The notes below the pieces were generated by a model. The model was not told the DNA's origin and did no database searches. It worked only from the letters and a program-made list of their open reading frames with translations. From contig JAHCHY010000021.1 in the NCBI GenBank assembly GCA_026129485.1, positions 1 to 64,000 of the forward strand: a DNA stretch of 64,000 nt. The letters are read 5' to 3'. The position numbers were made by a program, and so were the translations under genes. Below are positions 54,604 to 63,156 of the stretch, piece by piece (position 1 is the first letter of the stretch; every line of letters begins with the position of its first letter). Origin of the DNA: Cyclobacteriaceae bacterium. Lineage in GTDB: Bacteria > Bacteroidota > Bacteroidia > Cytophagales > Cyclobacteriaceae.

Positions 54604-54724
54604 GCGGCACACAACAACTTATCCGTGCCAACGGAGAAAAAATTCAACTGCCGGGCCTGGCTACTATAGATGTAAATGCAGGCGATAAAATTGTGATTGC
54701 TACTCCGGGCGGAGGTGGGTGGGG
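54604..54724 (+). pseudogene. Oxoprolinase 3' segment, copy 2 (fragment)
   Basis: This 121-bp fragment repeats 45435-45555 and encodes GTQQLIRANGEKIQLPGL through the end motif TPGGGGWG, then runs into unrelated sequence. No upstream part of the gene is present. With copy 1 it brackets 9.2 kb of accessory genes in direct orientation. Confidence 0.88.
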
Positions 54725-54801
54725 AAAGCAAGTGAACTCATTTTTTCTTTTATGCTATAAAACTTTTTTCATTCCGCCATCATCAATATGTTAAAATGTA
54801 T

Positions 54802-55218
54802 ATGAAGACTTCGTTGTTGTTTTTCTTTTTGGCGTTCGTGTATAACGTTGTGTGGTCGCAGTCCTGCACCATACCTCAACCATTAACGAAAGCGCAAAAA
54901 GAAATGGTAAAAGGGGAATGGTATGGACACTACGAGCTTGACGATGGGAAGACGGCATTTACCGTTTCAGTAGATTTCGATGCCGATTCAAATTTCGTTG
55001 AGGTTTCCAATCCGCCCCTCAAGGGAAATGTCGCACATGAGGAATACCGGTTCTGCGGAGCAGGCTCATTTCATTTTAAGAAAGTTGTACCCGGGGGGTA
55101 CTTTGAATTTGATGGCGTGCCTCAGAAAAATTCTATAAATGGCACGTTGGTCGTGTTGGTTGGAAATGTCAAAAAGACCGGTAAATTTTTCATAGAAAAG
55201 AAAGATATAAGTAAATAA
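54802..55218 (+). CDS. Hypothetical exported protein
   Basis: The product is 138 residues from ATG 54802; an in-frame ATG at 54796 would add two. A signal peptide ends VVWSQS. The mature domain looks all-beta: LTKAQKEMVKGEWYGHYELD, TAFTVSVDFDADSNFVEVSN, EEYRFCGAGSFHFKKV and VGNVKKTGKFFIEKKD. This could be a small lipocalin-like or extracellular beta barrel, but I do not recognise it. It converges on the permease at 55220 with one base between stops. Confidence 0.6.
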   Translation: MKTSLLFFFLAFVYNVVWSQSCTIPQPLTKAQKEMVKGEWYGHYELDDGKTAFTVSVDFDADSNFVEVSNPPLKGNVAHEEYRFCGAGSFHFKKVVPGGYFEFDGVPQKNSINGTLVVLVGNVKKTGKFFIEKKDISK

Positions 55219-55219
55219 A

Positions 55220-57859
55220 TTACTCCGCCCGAAGGCTATCCACAGGGTTTACCAAAGACGCTTTAACGGATTGATAAGCCGTTGTTAAAAACGCAATGGT
55301 CAATGATATTATTCCGGCCAAAGCGAACATCCACCATTGCAACGTAATGCGATAAGCAAAACCTTCCAGCCACCGGTTCATGAAATACACGGCAACAGGC
55401 GAAGCGATCATCAACGCAATAAGTACCAGCTTCATAAAATCTTTGTTGAGCATCATCACGATACTGGCAACAGATGCGCCCAATACTTTGCGTATGCCGA
55501 TCTCTTTTGTGCGTTGCTCGGTTACAAAAGCAATCAGCGCAAACAAACCGAGGCACACGATGAAGATTCCAAGCCCCGTCAGGCAGGAGAACAACACTTT
55601 AAAACGTTCTTCATCTGCATGAAGGTTTTTAAAATTGTCATCTAAGAAGGTGTAGGAAAACGGGCGGTTCGGAGCAAATTCTTTCCATATCGCCTCTACC
55701 TGTCGAACGGTTTCGGTAGGATTGCCTGCCGTTGTTTTGATGAACAGCCTGGAAGTAAAATCTTCCTGCACAAAAAAATTATTCCGTATCAGGAAAGCAA
55801 AGGGTTTGATCGGATCATGGAAAGAATTGAAATGAAAGTCGCTGACCACTCCAACCACAGCGGCATACAGTACCGTATCCATTGAAGCGTCCCAGATCAG
55901 CCGTTGACCTACGGGATTATTTAGGTTAAGATCACGCACGGCCGTTTCATTCAGGATAAGGGTATTAACGGTATCGATAAGATAGTCGGGAGAGAACTGG
56001 CGGCCTGCCAGCAGTTGGATGCCCAACGCATCTATATAATCATAATTGATCTGGCAGAAATTGATTAGCCGGTCAGTCTGAGAATTTTCCGTGCGGATAT
56101 TGCCTGTCCAGTTGGGTGCACCGGTAATACTTCCGGTAGAGGCTCCCACTTTCTTTATACCGGCAAGCTGCGCGATACGTTGCTCCATCACCGGGCGGTT
56201 GTTCAGCATCCTTGCGTTGGGAACCACGATAACATGCTCTTTGTCAAAACCGGGATGCTTGCTGCCAATATAATTCATCTGGCTTACCACCACGGTTGTG
56301 CCAATGATCAGGCAAATGGATATGGTAAACTGCACACACACTAACGCCTTCCGCAGCCAACCCGCACTGCCCGATACTTGCATGTTGCTGCCTTTCAAAA
56401 CATGCACAGGATTAAAAGACGATAGATAAACAGCAGGATAAAGACCGGCTATAACTCCGATGGCCACAGCAAGACCGGCCAGGGACAGCCAGACTAACCA
56501 AAGCTCCGGCTGAAACACTTCCAGTTGCTTTCCGGCCAACTGGTTAAAAGGATGAAGAAGCAATGCGATCAGAACTACGGCAAACGCAAAAGCAAGCATG
56601 GTGATCAGAACGGACTCTGTTAAAAACTGGAAGATCAGTCCGCGTTGCAAAGCGCCTGACGTTTTGCGGATACCCACTTCCTTTGCCCGTTTGGTTGATC
56701 GGGCTGTAGCTAAGTTAATGTAGTTGATCCCTGCCATGAAAATGATGAACAAAGCAATGGTTACCAGAACCCGGATAACAGAGGCATCACCATTGGCTTC
56801 CAGTTCGCGGTTTAATTTGGAATGCAGGTGAATATCGGTGAGCGCCTGTATGTGGAATTTGTCTAACGGTCTGCGTTCGTATTTGGTTTGTGCATACGCT
56901 GCGAGCCTGGCTTCAAAATTTACCGGGTCAACTGATTCCTTTAATTTGATATAGGTGTGATACCTGGGCGGCCCCCATATCGTATTGAACCTTTCTTCGA
57001 CAGTCCTTAACGGGATCAGCATATCAAACCTGAAATGTGAATTGCCCGGAACATCTTTCAGCACACCGGTTACGAAGTATTCACTGCCTTCGCTGCGCAT
57101 CGGCTTCCCTATCGGGTCGTCCGTACCGAAATACTTTTGTGCAGTGCTTTCGGTAATGACAATGGATTGCTGAGTAACGAATGCTTCTTTCGGAGAGCCT
57201 TTCACAAAAGGAAAAGTGAATACCCTGAACAGGTTGCTGTCGGCTTCATACACACGGTCTTCATAAAATTGCCTGTCTTCGTATTGCATCGCCATTGGGC
57301 GGTTTTGAAAAAGCGTGGCTGCCACCTCCACCTCGGGAAACTCATTGCGCATACTCAGCGCCATCGCCCCGGGGGTTGTGGCATACGGCTCAAGCTGATC
57401 CGCATTGTTCATTTCATCACGAATGACACGATAGATACGTTCTGCCCCATCGTGATACCGGTCATAGCTTTGCTCATGACGAACGTAAAGCAAAATGAGA
57501 ATGCAACATGCCATGCCAACGGACAGACCGGTAATGTTGATAAAGCTGTATTGCCATTGAGTGCGTAGCGTGCGCCACGCGATCTTGAAATAGTTTTGTA
57601 TCATGCCTGTATAAGATGAGTGTGCGAAATGATCACGATTGGGTTCAGATAAATTTTTTCTTGAAAACGGTTTTAGCAAACGAAGCGCTGTCCAAATGTA
57701 CCGTTGGCGGGCTACCTGCAAGCCATCCGTTTCAATCCAGTAATGATATAGCTCCAGCAAATCGCCCTGCACTTCTTCCAGTGTACCGGCAGGAACAAAT
57801 CTTTTCAAAAGCCAGTCTGCCAGGCGGGGTGGTTTGATATGGTTTTTCTTGTTCGTCAT
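55220..57859 (-). CDS. FtsX/MacB-like ABC permease with prefix domain
   Basis: From ATG 57859 the product is 879 residues; an upstream open frame would run through a palindrome and is not plausible. The prefix domain (PPRLADWLLKRFVPAGTLEE, VQGDLLELYHYWIETDGLQ) is followed by the usual two MacB cores and eight TM helices, with AKEVGIRKTSGALQRGLIFQ and TKEIGIRKVLGASVASIVMM. The prefix is far more like that of the next gene than the remainder is. It is third in the minus-strand run padR, permease, permease. Confidence 0.9.
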   Translation of the reverse strand: MTNKKNHIKPPRLADWLLKRFVPAGTLEEVQGDLLELYHYWIETDGLQVARQRYIWTALRLLKPFSRKNLSEPNRDHFAHSSYTGMIQNYFKIAWRTLRTQWQYSFINITGLSVGMACCILILLYVRHEQSYDRYHDGAERIYRVIRDEMNNADQLEPYATTPGAMALSMRNEFPEVEVAATLFQNRPMAMQYEDRQFYEDRVYEADSNLFRVFTFPFVKGSPKEAFVTQQSIVITESTAQKYFGTDDPIGKPMRSEGSEYFVTGVLKDVPGNSHFRFDMLIPLRTVEERFNTIWGPPRYHTYIKLKESVDPVNFEARLAAYAQTKYERRPLDKFHIQALTDIHLHSKLNRELEANGDASVIRVLVTIALFIIFMAGINYINLATARSTKRAKEVGIRKTSGALQRGLIFQFLTESVLITMLAFAFAVVLIALLLHPFNQLAGKQLEVFQPELWLVWLSLAGLAVAIGVIAGLYPAVYLSSFNPVHVLKGSNMQVSGSAGWLRKALVCVQFTISICLIIGTTVVVSQMNYIGSKHPGFDKEHVIVVPNARMLNNRPVMEQRIAQLAGIKKVGASTGSITGAPNWTGNIRTENSQTDRLINFCQINYDYIDALGIQLLAGRQFSPDYLIDTVNTLILNETAVRDLNLNNPVGQRLIWDASMDTVLYAAVVGVVSDFHFNSFHDPIKPFAFLIRNNFFVQEDFTSRLFIKTTAGNPTETVRQVEAIWKEFAPNRPFSYTFLDDNFKNLHADEERFKVLFSCLTGLGIFIVCLGLFALIAFVTEQRTKEIGIRKVLGASVASIVMMLNKDFMKLVLIALMIASPVAVYFMNRWLEGFAYRITLQWWMFALAGIISLTIAFLTTAYQSVKASLVNPVDSLRAE

Positions 57860-57868
57860 GCTCCCATA

Positions 57869-57901
57869 AGACCTATAAGGTTTTAAAAACCTTATAGGTC
57901 T
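57869..57901. repeat. Perfect palindromic repeat between the two minus-strand permeases
   Basis: AGACCTATAAGGTTTT at 57869-57884 and its exact complement at 57886-57901 are separated by one base, so a hairpin of about 14 bp can form. It lies in the 65-nt gap between two permeases read in the same direction, and no T run follows. Similar CCTATAAGG palindromes are, as far as I recall, dispersed in several Bacteroidota genomes. Confidence 0.7.
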
Positions 57902-57924
57902 GTTATGTTTACTCATCTTTCGTT

Positions 57925-60597
57925 TTATTCATTTTTTAATATCACTGCGGGGTTTATTCTTGCGGTTTTGATTACTACCCGGAGGATTGAGCAATACGCC
58001 AGAACAACGCTGACAAGGAATGCTACAATGAATGGTAATACCGATAACTCCACACGGTATGCAAATTTTTGCAGCCATTGGTTGACCAGGAACCATGCAG
58101 GGTACAAGGCAAAGATATTCCCTGCGATCACCACCAGCATATATTCCTTAGAAAGCTCCTGCAGCAGGGAAAATACGGAAGCGCCAAACACTTTTCGTAT
58201 CCCCACTTCCCTGGTGCGATATTCGATGAAGAAAGAGACGACCCCAAACAAACCCAGACAAGCAAAGGCCAATGCTAATATGGTAAGGTACGTGATAAGC
58301 TGGCTGGTTGTTTTTTCTGCCTTGTATAAGGCATCATAGCTGGCATCCAGAAAATAATAGTCAAAAGGTGATGAAGAAATACTTTTCCATACTTCTTCAA
58401 TATTCTCAATGGATTCACTGCTGGCGTCTGTGTTCAGGCGAATACACAAAGTAGAATACCACGGCAGAATGTGCAGCATCAGAGGTTCCACTTTGGTATG
58501 AACAGAGGCAAAATTGAAATCCCTTACAACCCCGATGATATGGCCTGTCTTGGGTTCACCAAAACGATATTCAAAAGGTTTTCCAATGGGGTCATCCAGG
58601 TTAAACTCTTTCACTGCTGCTTCATTAAGTAAGAATGCAGACTGTATATCGGAAGGGTTGTCTATTGAAAAATCCCTTCCTTCAATAACTTCGAGCTGGA
58701 GCGTTTTTATAAAATCGTGATCCACTGCCATCACCCGCATATCGCGTGTGCCATCATCATTTCCACTCCGGCTTCCGGCCAGGTCAGGAATTCTTACAGT
58801 AAGGAAAACCACCCGTTTGCCGGGTGCAACGGATGCATACGTTGATCGCTCTACACCCTTCAACTTGTTCATCTCATTTTTTAAAGCTTCGCGCTTTTGA
58901 TAAACATCTCCTTTTACCGGAACGATCACCACATTGTCTTTATTGAGCCCTATGTTCATGGTTTCAATAAAATCCATTTGATGCTGTATGGCAAATGCCG
59001 CCACGATCAACAGGGCTGAAATAGTAAACTGGAAAACCAGCAGGCCGCGTCTCAGGAGCAACGAAACTACCCCTGACTTACTTGTTCCTATACCTGATTT
59101 TAGTACCTGCATAGGGTTAAATGAGGAAAGGATTATCGCAGGATAAAAGCCCGACAGAAATCCAAGAGCGATCCAGAGCACAAATGCAGGAACAAGCGTT
59201 TGATAGTTTAACAGCACATGAATGTCAAATTGCTTCCCGGTCAGTGTATTAAAGAAGGGCATAAGCAGCATCATCATCACAAAACTCAATGCAAAAGCTA
59301 ACAGGCTGAACCCATACGATTCAAGAATAAAGTTGAGAAACAACTTGCCGCGTGAAGCCCCGATCGTTTTCCGGATGGCAACTTCCCGGGAACGTTTCAA
59401 CGCCATTGCATTGGAGAGGTTAACATAATTGATCACTACAATGATCAGGATAAGACAGGCCACACCAATAAAAATATAAACTACTTGTAGGCTGCCGTTT
59501 ACTCCAAACTCCTTTTCAGCCTTGCTGGTCAGATGGATCGCTGAAAGCGGCATCAATCCCAACTCAGTCTTAAAACTTTCGGGGGGATCAGGCACCCCTT
59601 TTTCATCGAGATAACCGTAGATGGCATACCAGTCATTTAACAGTTTTTCTGAAAGGGGTTTTACCTGCGCTGCCGACTTCACCCGCACATAAGAATAAAA
59701 GGCGTACATATTCCGCGACTGGTCCACATCGGGCCAAAATGATTTCAGGGGAACCACAATTTTAAAATTGAAGTGGCTGTTATCCGGCACATCTTCAAAT
59801 ACCCCGGTTATGACAACGGCAGCCCCATCCTTCATGATAATTTCCCCCACCGGATCAACGTCCCCAAACAGCCTGCGCGATACTTCACCGGAAATGACAA
59901 CACCATCGGGTTTGTCAAGTGCCGTATTCCGGTCACCATAAATGAATGGGAATGGAAATACCTTGAAGAAAGAGGAGTCCACTGCAATCGCACCTAATTC
60001 TGAAAACTGCTTTGAACCGATCTTGAACTCCACTTCATTATCATTGCGCAGGATGCGGGTGGCTGCTTCAACCTCCGGATACAATGAAGTAACAGTTGGA
60101 ACCAGGAAACCTTCAGACGTAGCCCATGTTTGTTCGCCATTCCTGGAAGTAACTGTTGGCTGTATCCGAACCACGTGGTCATAACCGGGCAGGTATTCAT
60201 CATAGCTCAATTCATTCCTGACAAACAGAAAGATGAACATGCTTACGGTTAAGCCCAGGGTTAATCCGGATAAATTAATCAGCGCGTAACTTTTGTTTTT
60301 AGCAAAGTTCCGCAGCGCAATGTTGAAGCTGTTTTTTATCATGCCTGTATAAAATGAGTGTGATGAATGATATTGATTGGTTTCAGGTAAATTTTTTCTT
60401 GAAAACGGTCTTAGTAAACGAAGCACTGTCCAGGTATATCGTTGGCGTGCAGCCTGCAAGCCGTCCGTTTCAATCCAGTAATGATACAGCTCAAGCAAAT
60501 CGCCCTGCACTTCTTCCAGTGTGCCGGCAGGGGCAAATCTTTTTAAAAGCCAGTCGGCTAAGCGGGGCGGTTTAGTATAGTTATCATTATTCTGCAT
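57925..60597 (-). CDS. FtsX/MacB-like ABC permease with prefix domain (second copy)
   Basis: From ATG 60597 the product is 890 residues. Its prefix is almost the same as that of the downstream permease (PPRLADWLLKRFAPAGTLEE, then VQGDLLELYHYWIETDGLQA), while the periplasmic and TM parts diverge strongly. Permease loops read SREVAIRKTIGASRGKLFLN and TREVGIRKVFGASVFSLLQE. It follows the PadR gene by 12 nt and precedes the second permease by 65 nt. Confidence 0.9.
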   Translation of the reverse strand: MQNNDNYTKPPRLADWLLKRFAPAGTLEEVQGDLLELYHYWIETDGLQAARQRYTWTVLRLLRPFSRKNLPETNQYHSSHSFYTGMIKNSFNIALRNFAKNKSYALINLSGLTLGLTVSMFIFLFVRNELSYDEYLPGYDHVVRIQPTVTSRNGEQTWATSEGFLVPTVTSLYPEVEAATRILRNDNEVEFKIGSKQFSELGAIAVDSSFFKVFPFPFIYGDRNTALDKPDGVVISGEVSRRLFGDVDPVGEIIMKDGAAVVITGVFEDVPDNSHFNFKIVVPLKSFWPDVDQSRNMYAFYSYVRVKSAAQVKPLSEKLLNDWYAIYGYLDEKGVPDPPESFKTELGLMPLSAIHLTSKAEKEFGVNGSLQVVYIFIGVACLILIIVVINYVNLSNAMALKRSREVAIRKTIGASRGKLFLNFILESYGFSLLAFALSFVMMMLLMPFFNTLTGKQFDIHVLLNYQTLVPAFVLWIALGFLSGFYPAIILSSFNPMQVLKSGIGTSKSGVVSLLLRRGLLVFQFTISALLIVAAFAIQHQMDFIETMNIGLNKDNVVIVPVKGDVYQKREALKNEMNKLKGVERSTYASVAPGKRVVFLTVRIPDLAGSRSGNDDGTRDMRVMAVDHDFIKTLQLEVIEGRDFSIDNPSDIQSAFLLNEAAVKEFNLDDPIGKPFEYRFGEPKTGHIIGVVRDFNFASVHTKVEPLMLHILPWYSTLCIRLNTDASSESIENIEEVWKSISSSPFDYYFLDASYDALYKAEKTTSQLITYLTILALAFACLGLFGVVSFFIEYRTREVGIRKVFGASVFSLLQELSKEYMLVVIAGNIFALYPAWFLVNQWLQKFAYRVELSVLPFIVAFLVSVVLAYCSILRVVIKTARINPAVILKNE

Positions 60598-60609
60598 ACT
60601 TGTCAATGC

Positions 60610-60948
60610 TCAACGTCCTGATAAGTACATGGCTTTCGGGGGCAATGCTTCCCAAAACTGCATCCGGATATCTTTTACTTCCTTTAGCGCCTTCCCCCCG
60701 GCAGCGGTCAGCCGGAAAAAGCGTTTTCTCCGTCCGCCTCTTTCCGCAGTAGCTCCGCCCATTTTGGAAGAAAGGAATCCTTTTTCTTCCAGCCGTTGCA
60801 AGGTGGTGTGTACCGTATTAAACCCGACAGACCGGCCGGTTTGCTTCTCAATTTCCAGCGTAACGGAAACCCCGTAAGCACCGGCATCCAGTACGGCTAC
60901 GGCCAGTAGCACGATCTCTTCAAATTCGCCTAAAAATGTTTTTCTCAT
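60610..60948 (-). CDS. PadR-family transcriptional regulator
   Basis: The 112-residue regulator has the PadR winged helix: GEFEEIVLLAVAVLDAGAYG, VGFNTVHTTLQRLEEKGFLS, RKRFFRLTAAGGKALKEV. It resembles the PadR protein at 46595 throughout, so the two modules share an origin. It leads the minus-strand run of two permeases. An A+T-rich, palindrome-like stretch at 60958-60977 lies just upstream and could be its own operator, but this is weak. Confidence 0.93.
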   Translation of the reverse strand: MRKTFLGEFEEIVLLAVAVLDAGAYGVSVTLEIEKQTGRSVGFNTVHTTLQRLEEKGFLSSKMGGATAERGGRRKRFFRLTAAGGKALKEVKDIRMQFWEALPPKAMYLSGR

Positions 60949-61034
60949 AGCGGCAATAAATATATTATATTATATCTTATTTTGTCGAACAAATAATTTG
61001 AATTATTTTTAAGCAACGTTAATCCGGCATAATC

Positions 61035-61943
61035 ATGAAATCGCTGAAACCATTTTTCTTTATAGGCTGCCTTTTGCCCTGTATTGTTGTAAGCTCCTGT
61101 TCGGGAGCAGGAGGCTCATCTTCAGAAATTGTTTTTGTCGGCAGCACACCGGGCGATGCGTTAATTAAATCCATGCTGGCCATACCATCGGATACCAAAG
61201 TTGATTTCATCCGGTGGAATTTAAAATTGAATACCGGTTCTTTTGTGTTGGACATTGCTTTTGGAGAATCGCAACCCAACACCCTGGGCTTTAAAGGCGG
61301 TGGAGAAAAACGTTCTTTTGAAGGAACATATACCGTGTCGAGAAGTGAGAGTAAAAATATTAACGGGAAAATTTATCATTTAAAAAGCAGCAAGCTGCCA
61401 GCCGGAATATCAATGGTCAAGCTGAACGATAATCTTTTTCACCTGTTAACACCCCAAAACCGGTTGATGATCGGAAACGGGGGATGGAGCTATACGCTTA
61501 ACCGAAAAGAGCCTACCCCCTCTGCCGGGTTGCCCACACTGACAGCTTCATCAACGTTAACGGATAACACTTCATTACAGGTTGTCTTTGACGGCCGGAC
61601 ACCTTGCAGGGGATTTGCCGAAGATAATAATCTGACTGTTCCCCCTGACTGTTTTAAGCTCAAATGGAAACTCATCCTCAACCGGGATCCCAAAACTTTA
61701 TTGCCAACAACATACCAGTTAAAAACGACCTTCAACAGAGAATCTGATATAGAAGGTAAATGGACAATTATCAAAGGGACGGTTTCAAATCCCAACACGA
61801 TAATCTATCAGCTTTATACTGACAAGCAGGAAAAGTCCTTTTCTCTCCTTGCGGGGGATGAAAACGTTCTCTTTTTCCTGGATAAAAATAATGAGCTATA
61901 TGCGGGAAACGAACACTTCAGCTTTACGCTTAACAAAAAGTGA
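61035..61943 (+). CDS. Lipoprotein with two NlpE-like repeats
   Basis: The 302-residue product has a lipoprotein signal ending VSSC (Cys22). The body contains two similar units of about 120 residues. Unit 1 has FIRWNLKLNTGSFVLDIAFG and ends LMIGNGGWSYTLNRK. Unit 2 has CFKLKWKLILNRDPKTLLPT and ends ELYAGNEHFSFTLNKK. Each unit has the small beta-barrel arrangement with GxYTVSR or GKWTII strands seen in NlpE-type proteins. A tandem duplication of one ancestral domain is likely; function is unknown. Confidence 0.65.
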   Translation: MKSLKPFFFIGCLLPCIVVSSCSGAGGSSSEIVFVGSTPGDALIKSMLAIPSDTKVDFIRWNLKLNTGSFVLDIAFGESQPNTLGFKGGGEKRSFEGTYTVSRSESKNINGKIYHLKSSKLPAGISMVKLNDNLFHLLTPQNRLMIGNGGWSYTLNRKEPTPSAGLPTLTASSTLTDNTSLQVVFDGRTPCRGFAEDNNLTVPPDCFKLKWKLILNRDPKTLLPTTYQLKTTFNRESDIEGKWTIIKGTVSNPNTIIYQLYTDKQEKSFSLLAGDENVLFFLDKNNELYAGNEHFSFTLNKK

Positions 61944-62019
61944 TGGTTTGCTTTTCGTAAGCCTGTGTAAACGGAACCCCGTAAGCACCCTATTGAAAAG
62001 GCAGTGGCATGAGAAATAA

Positions 62020-62046
62020 AAAAGCCCCGCAAACCGCGGGGCTTTT
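62020..62046. terminator. Bidirectional terminator between the lipoprotein and ompH genes
   Basis: AAAAGCCCCGC (62020-62030) and GCGGGGCTTTT (62036-62046) form an 11-bp stem with a 5-nt loop. On the minus strand the hairpin is followed by a strong T-rich run, and on the plus strand by four T. It serves both convergent transcripts. Confidence 0.88.
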
Positions 62047-62068
62047 AGTTTCCATAAACTCTTTTGAA

Positions 62069-62611
62069 TTACTTATTCGCTGCTTCGGGCTTAGGCGTAA
62101 CCCCCAGCTTCTTCAGCACAAGCTTTGAAATGTCGTATTTTTCATCGCTGTAAAGCAGCACATCTTCACCGCTTCCCACCAATTGCGGGTTTAAGATAAA
62201 GGCGTAGCCGTTTTCTTTTGCCACATCTTCTATTGCCTTGCCGATTTTCTTGAACACAGGGTCCATTAAAGCATTTTGCTTATTCCCTAAAGAGGTTTGG
62301 GCATCCTGCTGAAACTTTTGAAGACTCTCCTGAAGCGTTTGAAGTTCTCTTTCCTTATCGGCACGAATAGCATCCGGTGTGGTTGCAGGCATTGACGTGT
62401 ATGCTTTATATTTTGCTTCAAGCTCCTGTTGTTTTGCACGCATCTGGTTTTCCAGTTGGGTGCCGTGTGTTTTTAATTCATTTTCAATTTGTTTGAATTC
62501 CGGCATCTGTCCGAAAATATAATTCCAGTCGGCATAGCCGATCTTTTGCGTTTCCTGGGCATTAGCGCTTAGGGTTGCTGCGCAAAAAAGTAGTACAAAG
62601 AGTGTTCTCAT
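62069..62611 (-). CDS. OmpH/Skp-family periplasmic chaperone
   Basis: The 180-residue protein has a signal peptide ending SANAQ. A coiled-coil of about 100 residues follows (FKQIENELKTHGTQLENQMR and beyond) and ends in a beta segment (AFILNPQLVGSGEDVLLYSD). This is the OmpH/Skp trimeric jellyfish chaperone design. It holds unfolded outer-membrane proteins for the Bam complex. The gene is 11 nt downstream of a second ompH and, through it, of bamA. Confidence 0.92.
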   Translation of the reverse strand: MRTLFVLLFCAATLSANAQETQKIGYADWNYIFGQMPEFKQIENELKTHGTQLENQMRAKQQELEAKYKAYTSMPATTPDAIRADKERELQTLQESLQKFQQDAQTSLGNKQNALMDPVFKKIGKAIEDVAKENGYAFILNPQLVGSGEDVLLYSDEKYDISKLVLKKLGVTPKPEAANK

Positions 62612-62622
62612 TTTTAGTTTGT

Positions 62623-63153
62623 TTATTTGACTTTATCGTTGGGGTCTCCCAGACCCAATTCTTCCAATATGAAATCCGTATAATCGTGCCGTGGATCGGT
62701 GTACACCATTACCAGCTCGGCCTTATCAAAAAGAATGGCCAACCGGTTCGCCTTGCACACTTTTTCTACCGCATCAAATATTTTATCCTGCAAAGGTTTA
62801 ATCAATTCCGCTTTTTTCAAAAAGTATAGTCCGTTGTACCCAAAAACCTTCTTATTATAATCTTTTAGCTCTGTTTCTTTCTTTTTAATCTCATCCAGTC
62901 GCTCGGTTTTCATGGCTTCGGTTAACAGCACCTGCTCGGCCTGGTAACTGCGGTAAAGCGCATCCACCTTGGTCTGCATTTCTTCCACTTCCTTTTGCCA
63001 TGCAGCCGAAAGCTGGTCTATCTCTCCCTGCGCCTTGCTGTATTCGGGCAATTTGCTCAGCACATACTCTGAGTCAAAATATCCGAACTTCTGAGCCTGA
63101 ACAAAACTCAGGCCGAAAAGCAGAACACAAGCTGTTGTTATTAAAAACCGCAT
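62623..63153 (-). CDS. OmpH/Skp-family periplasmic chaperone (second copy)
   Basis: The 176-residue paralogue has a signal peptide ending FVQAQ. The coiled coil AQGEIDQLSAAWQKEVEEMQ continues through ETELKDYNKKVFGYNGLYFL, and the final beta part reads LAILFDKAELVMVYTDPRHD. Two consecutive ompH genes after bamA are usual in Bacteroidota. It lies 3 nt after the bamA stop, showing one transcript. Confidence 0.92.
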   Translation of the reverse strand: MRFLITTACVLLFGLSFVQAQKFGYFDSEYVLSKLPEYSKAQGEIDQLSAAWQKEVEEMQTKVDALYRSYQAEQVLLTEAMKTERLDEIKKKETELKDYNKKVFGYNGLYFLKKAELIKPLQDKIFDAVEKVCKANRLAILFDKAELVMVYTDPRHDYTDFILEELGLGDPNDKVK

Positions 63154-63156
63154 TTT

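Noticed and set aside
54495-54794. Open frame spanning the oxoprolinase fragment
   Set aside because: It joins the end of the toxin gene, the permease stub in antisense and the oxoprolinase fragment, so it is a chance fusion at a breakpoint rather than a gene.
57860-57916. Longer start for the permease at 55220
   Set aside because: The extra 19 codons would be encoded by the palindrome at 57869-57901. The ATG at 57859 aligns with the sister permease's start.
57905-58339. Plus-strand open frame opposite the permease at 57925
   Set aside because: It is antisense to a conserved permease C-terminus; the composition is that of a reversed coding frame and no start signal is seen.
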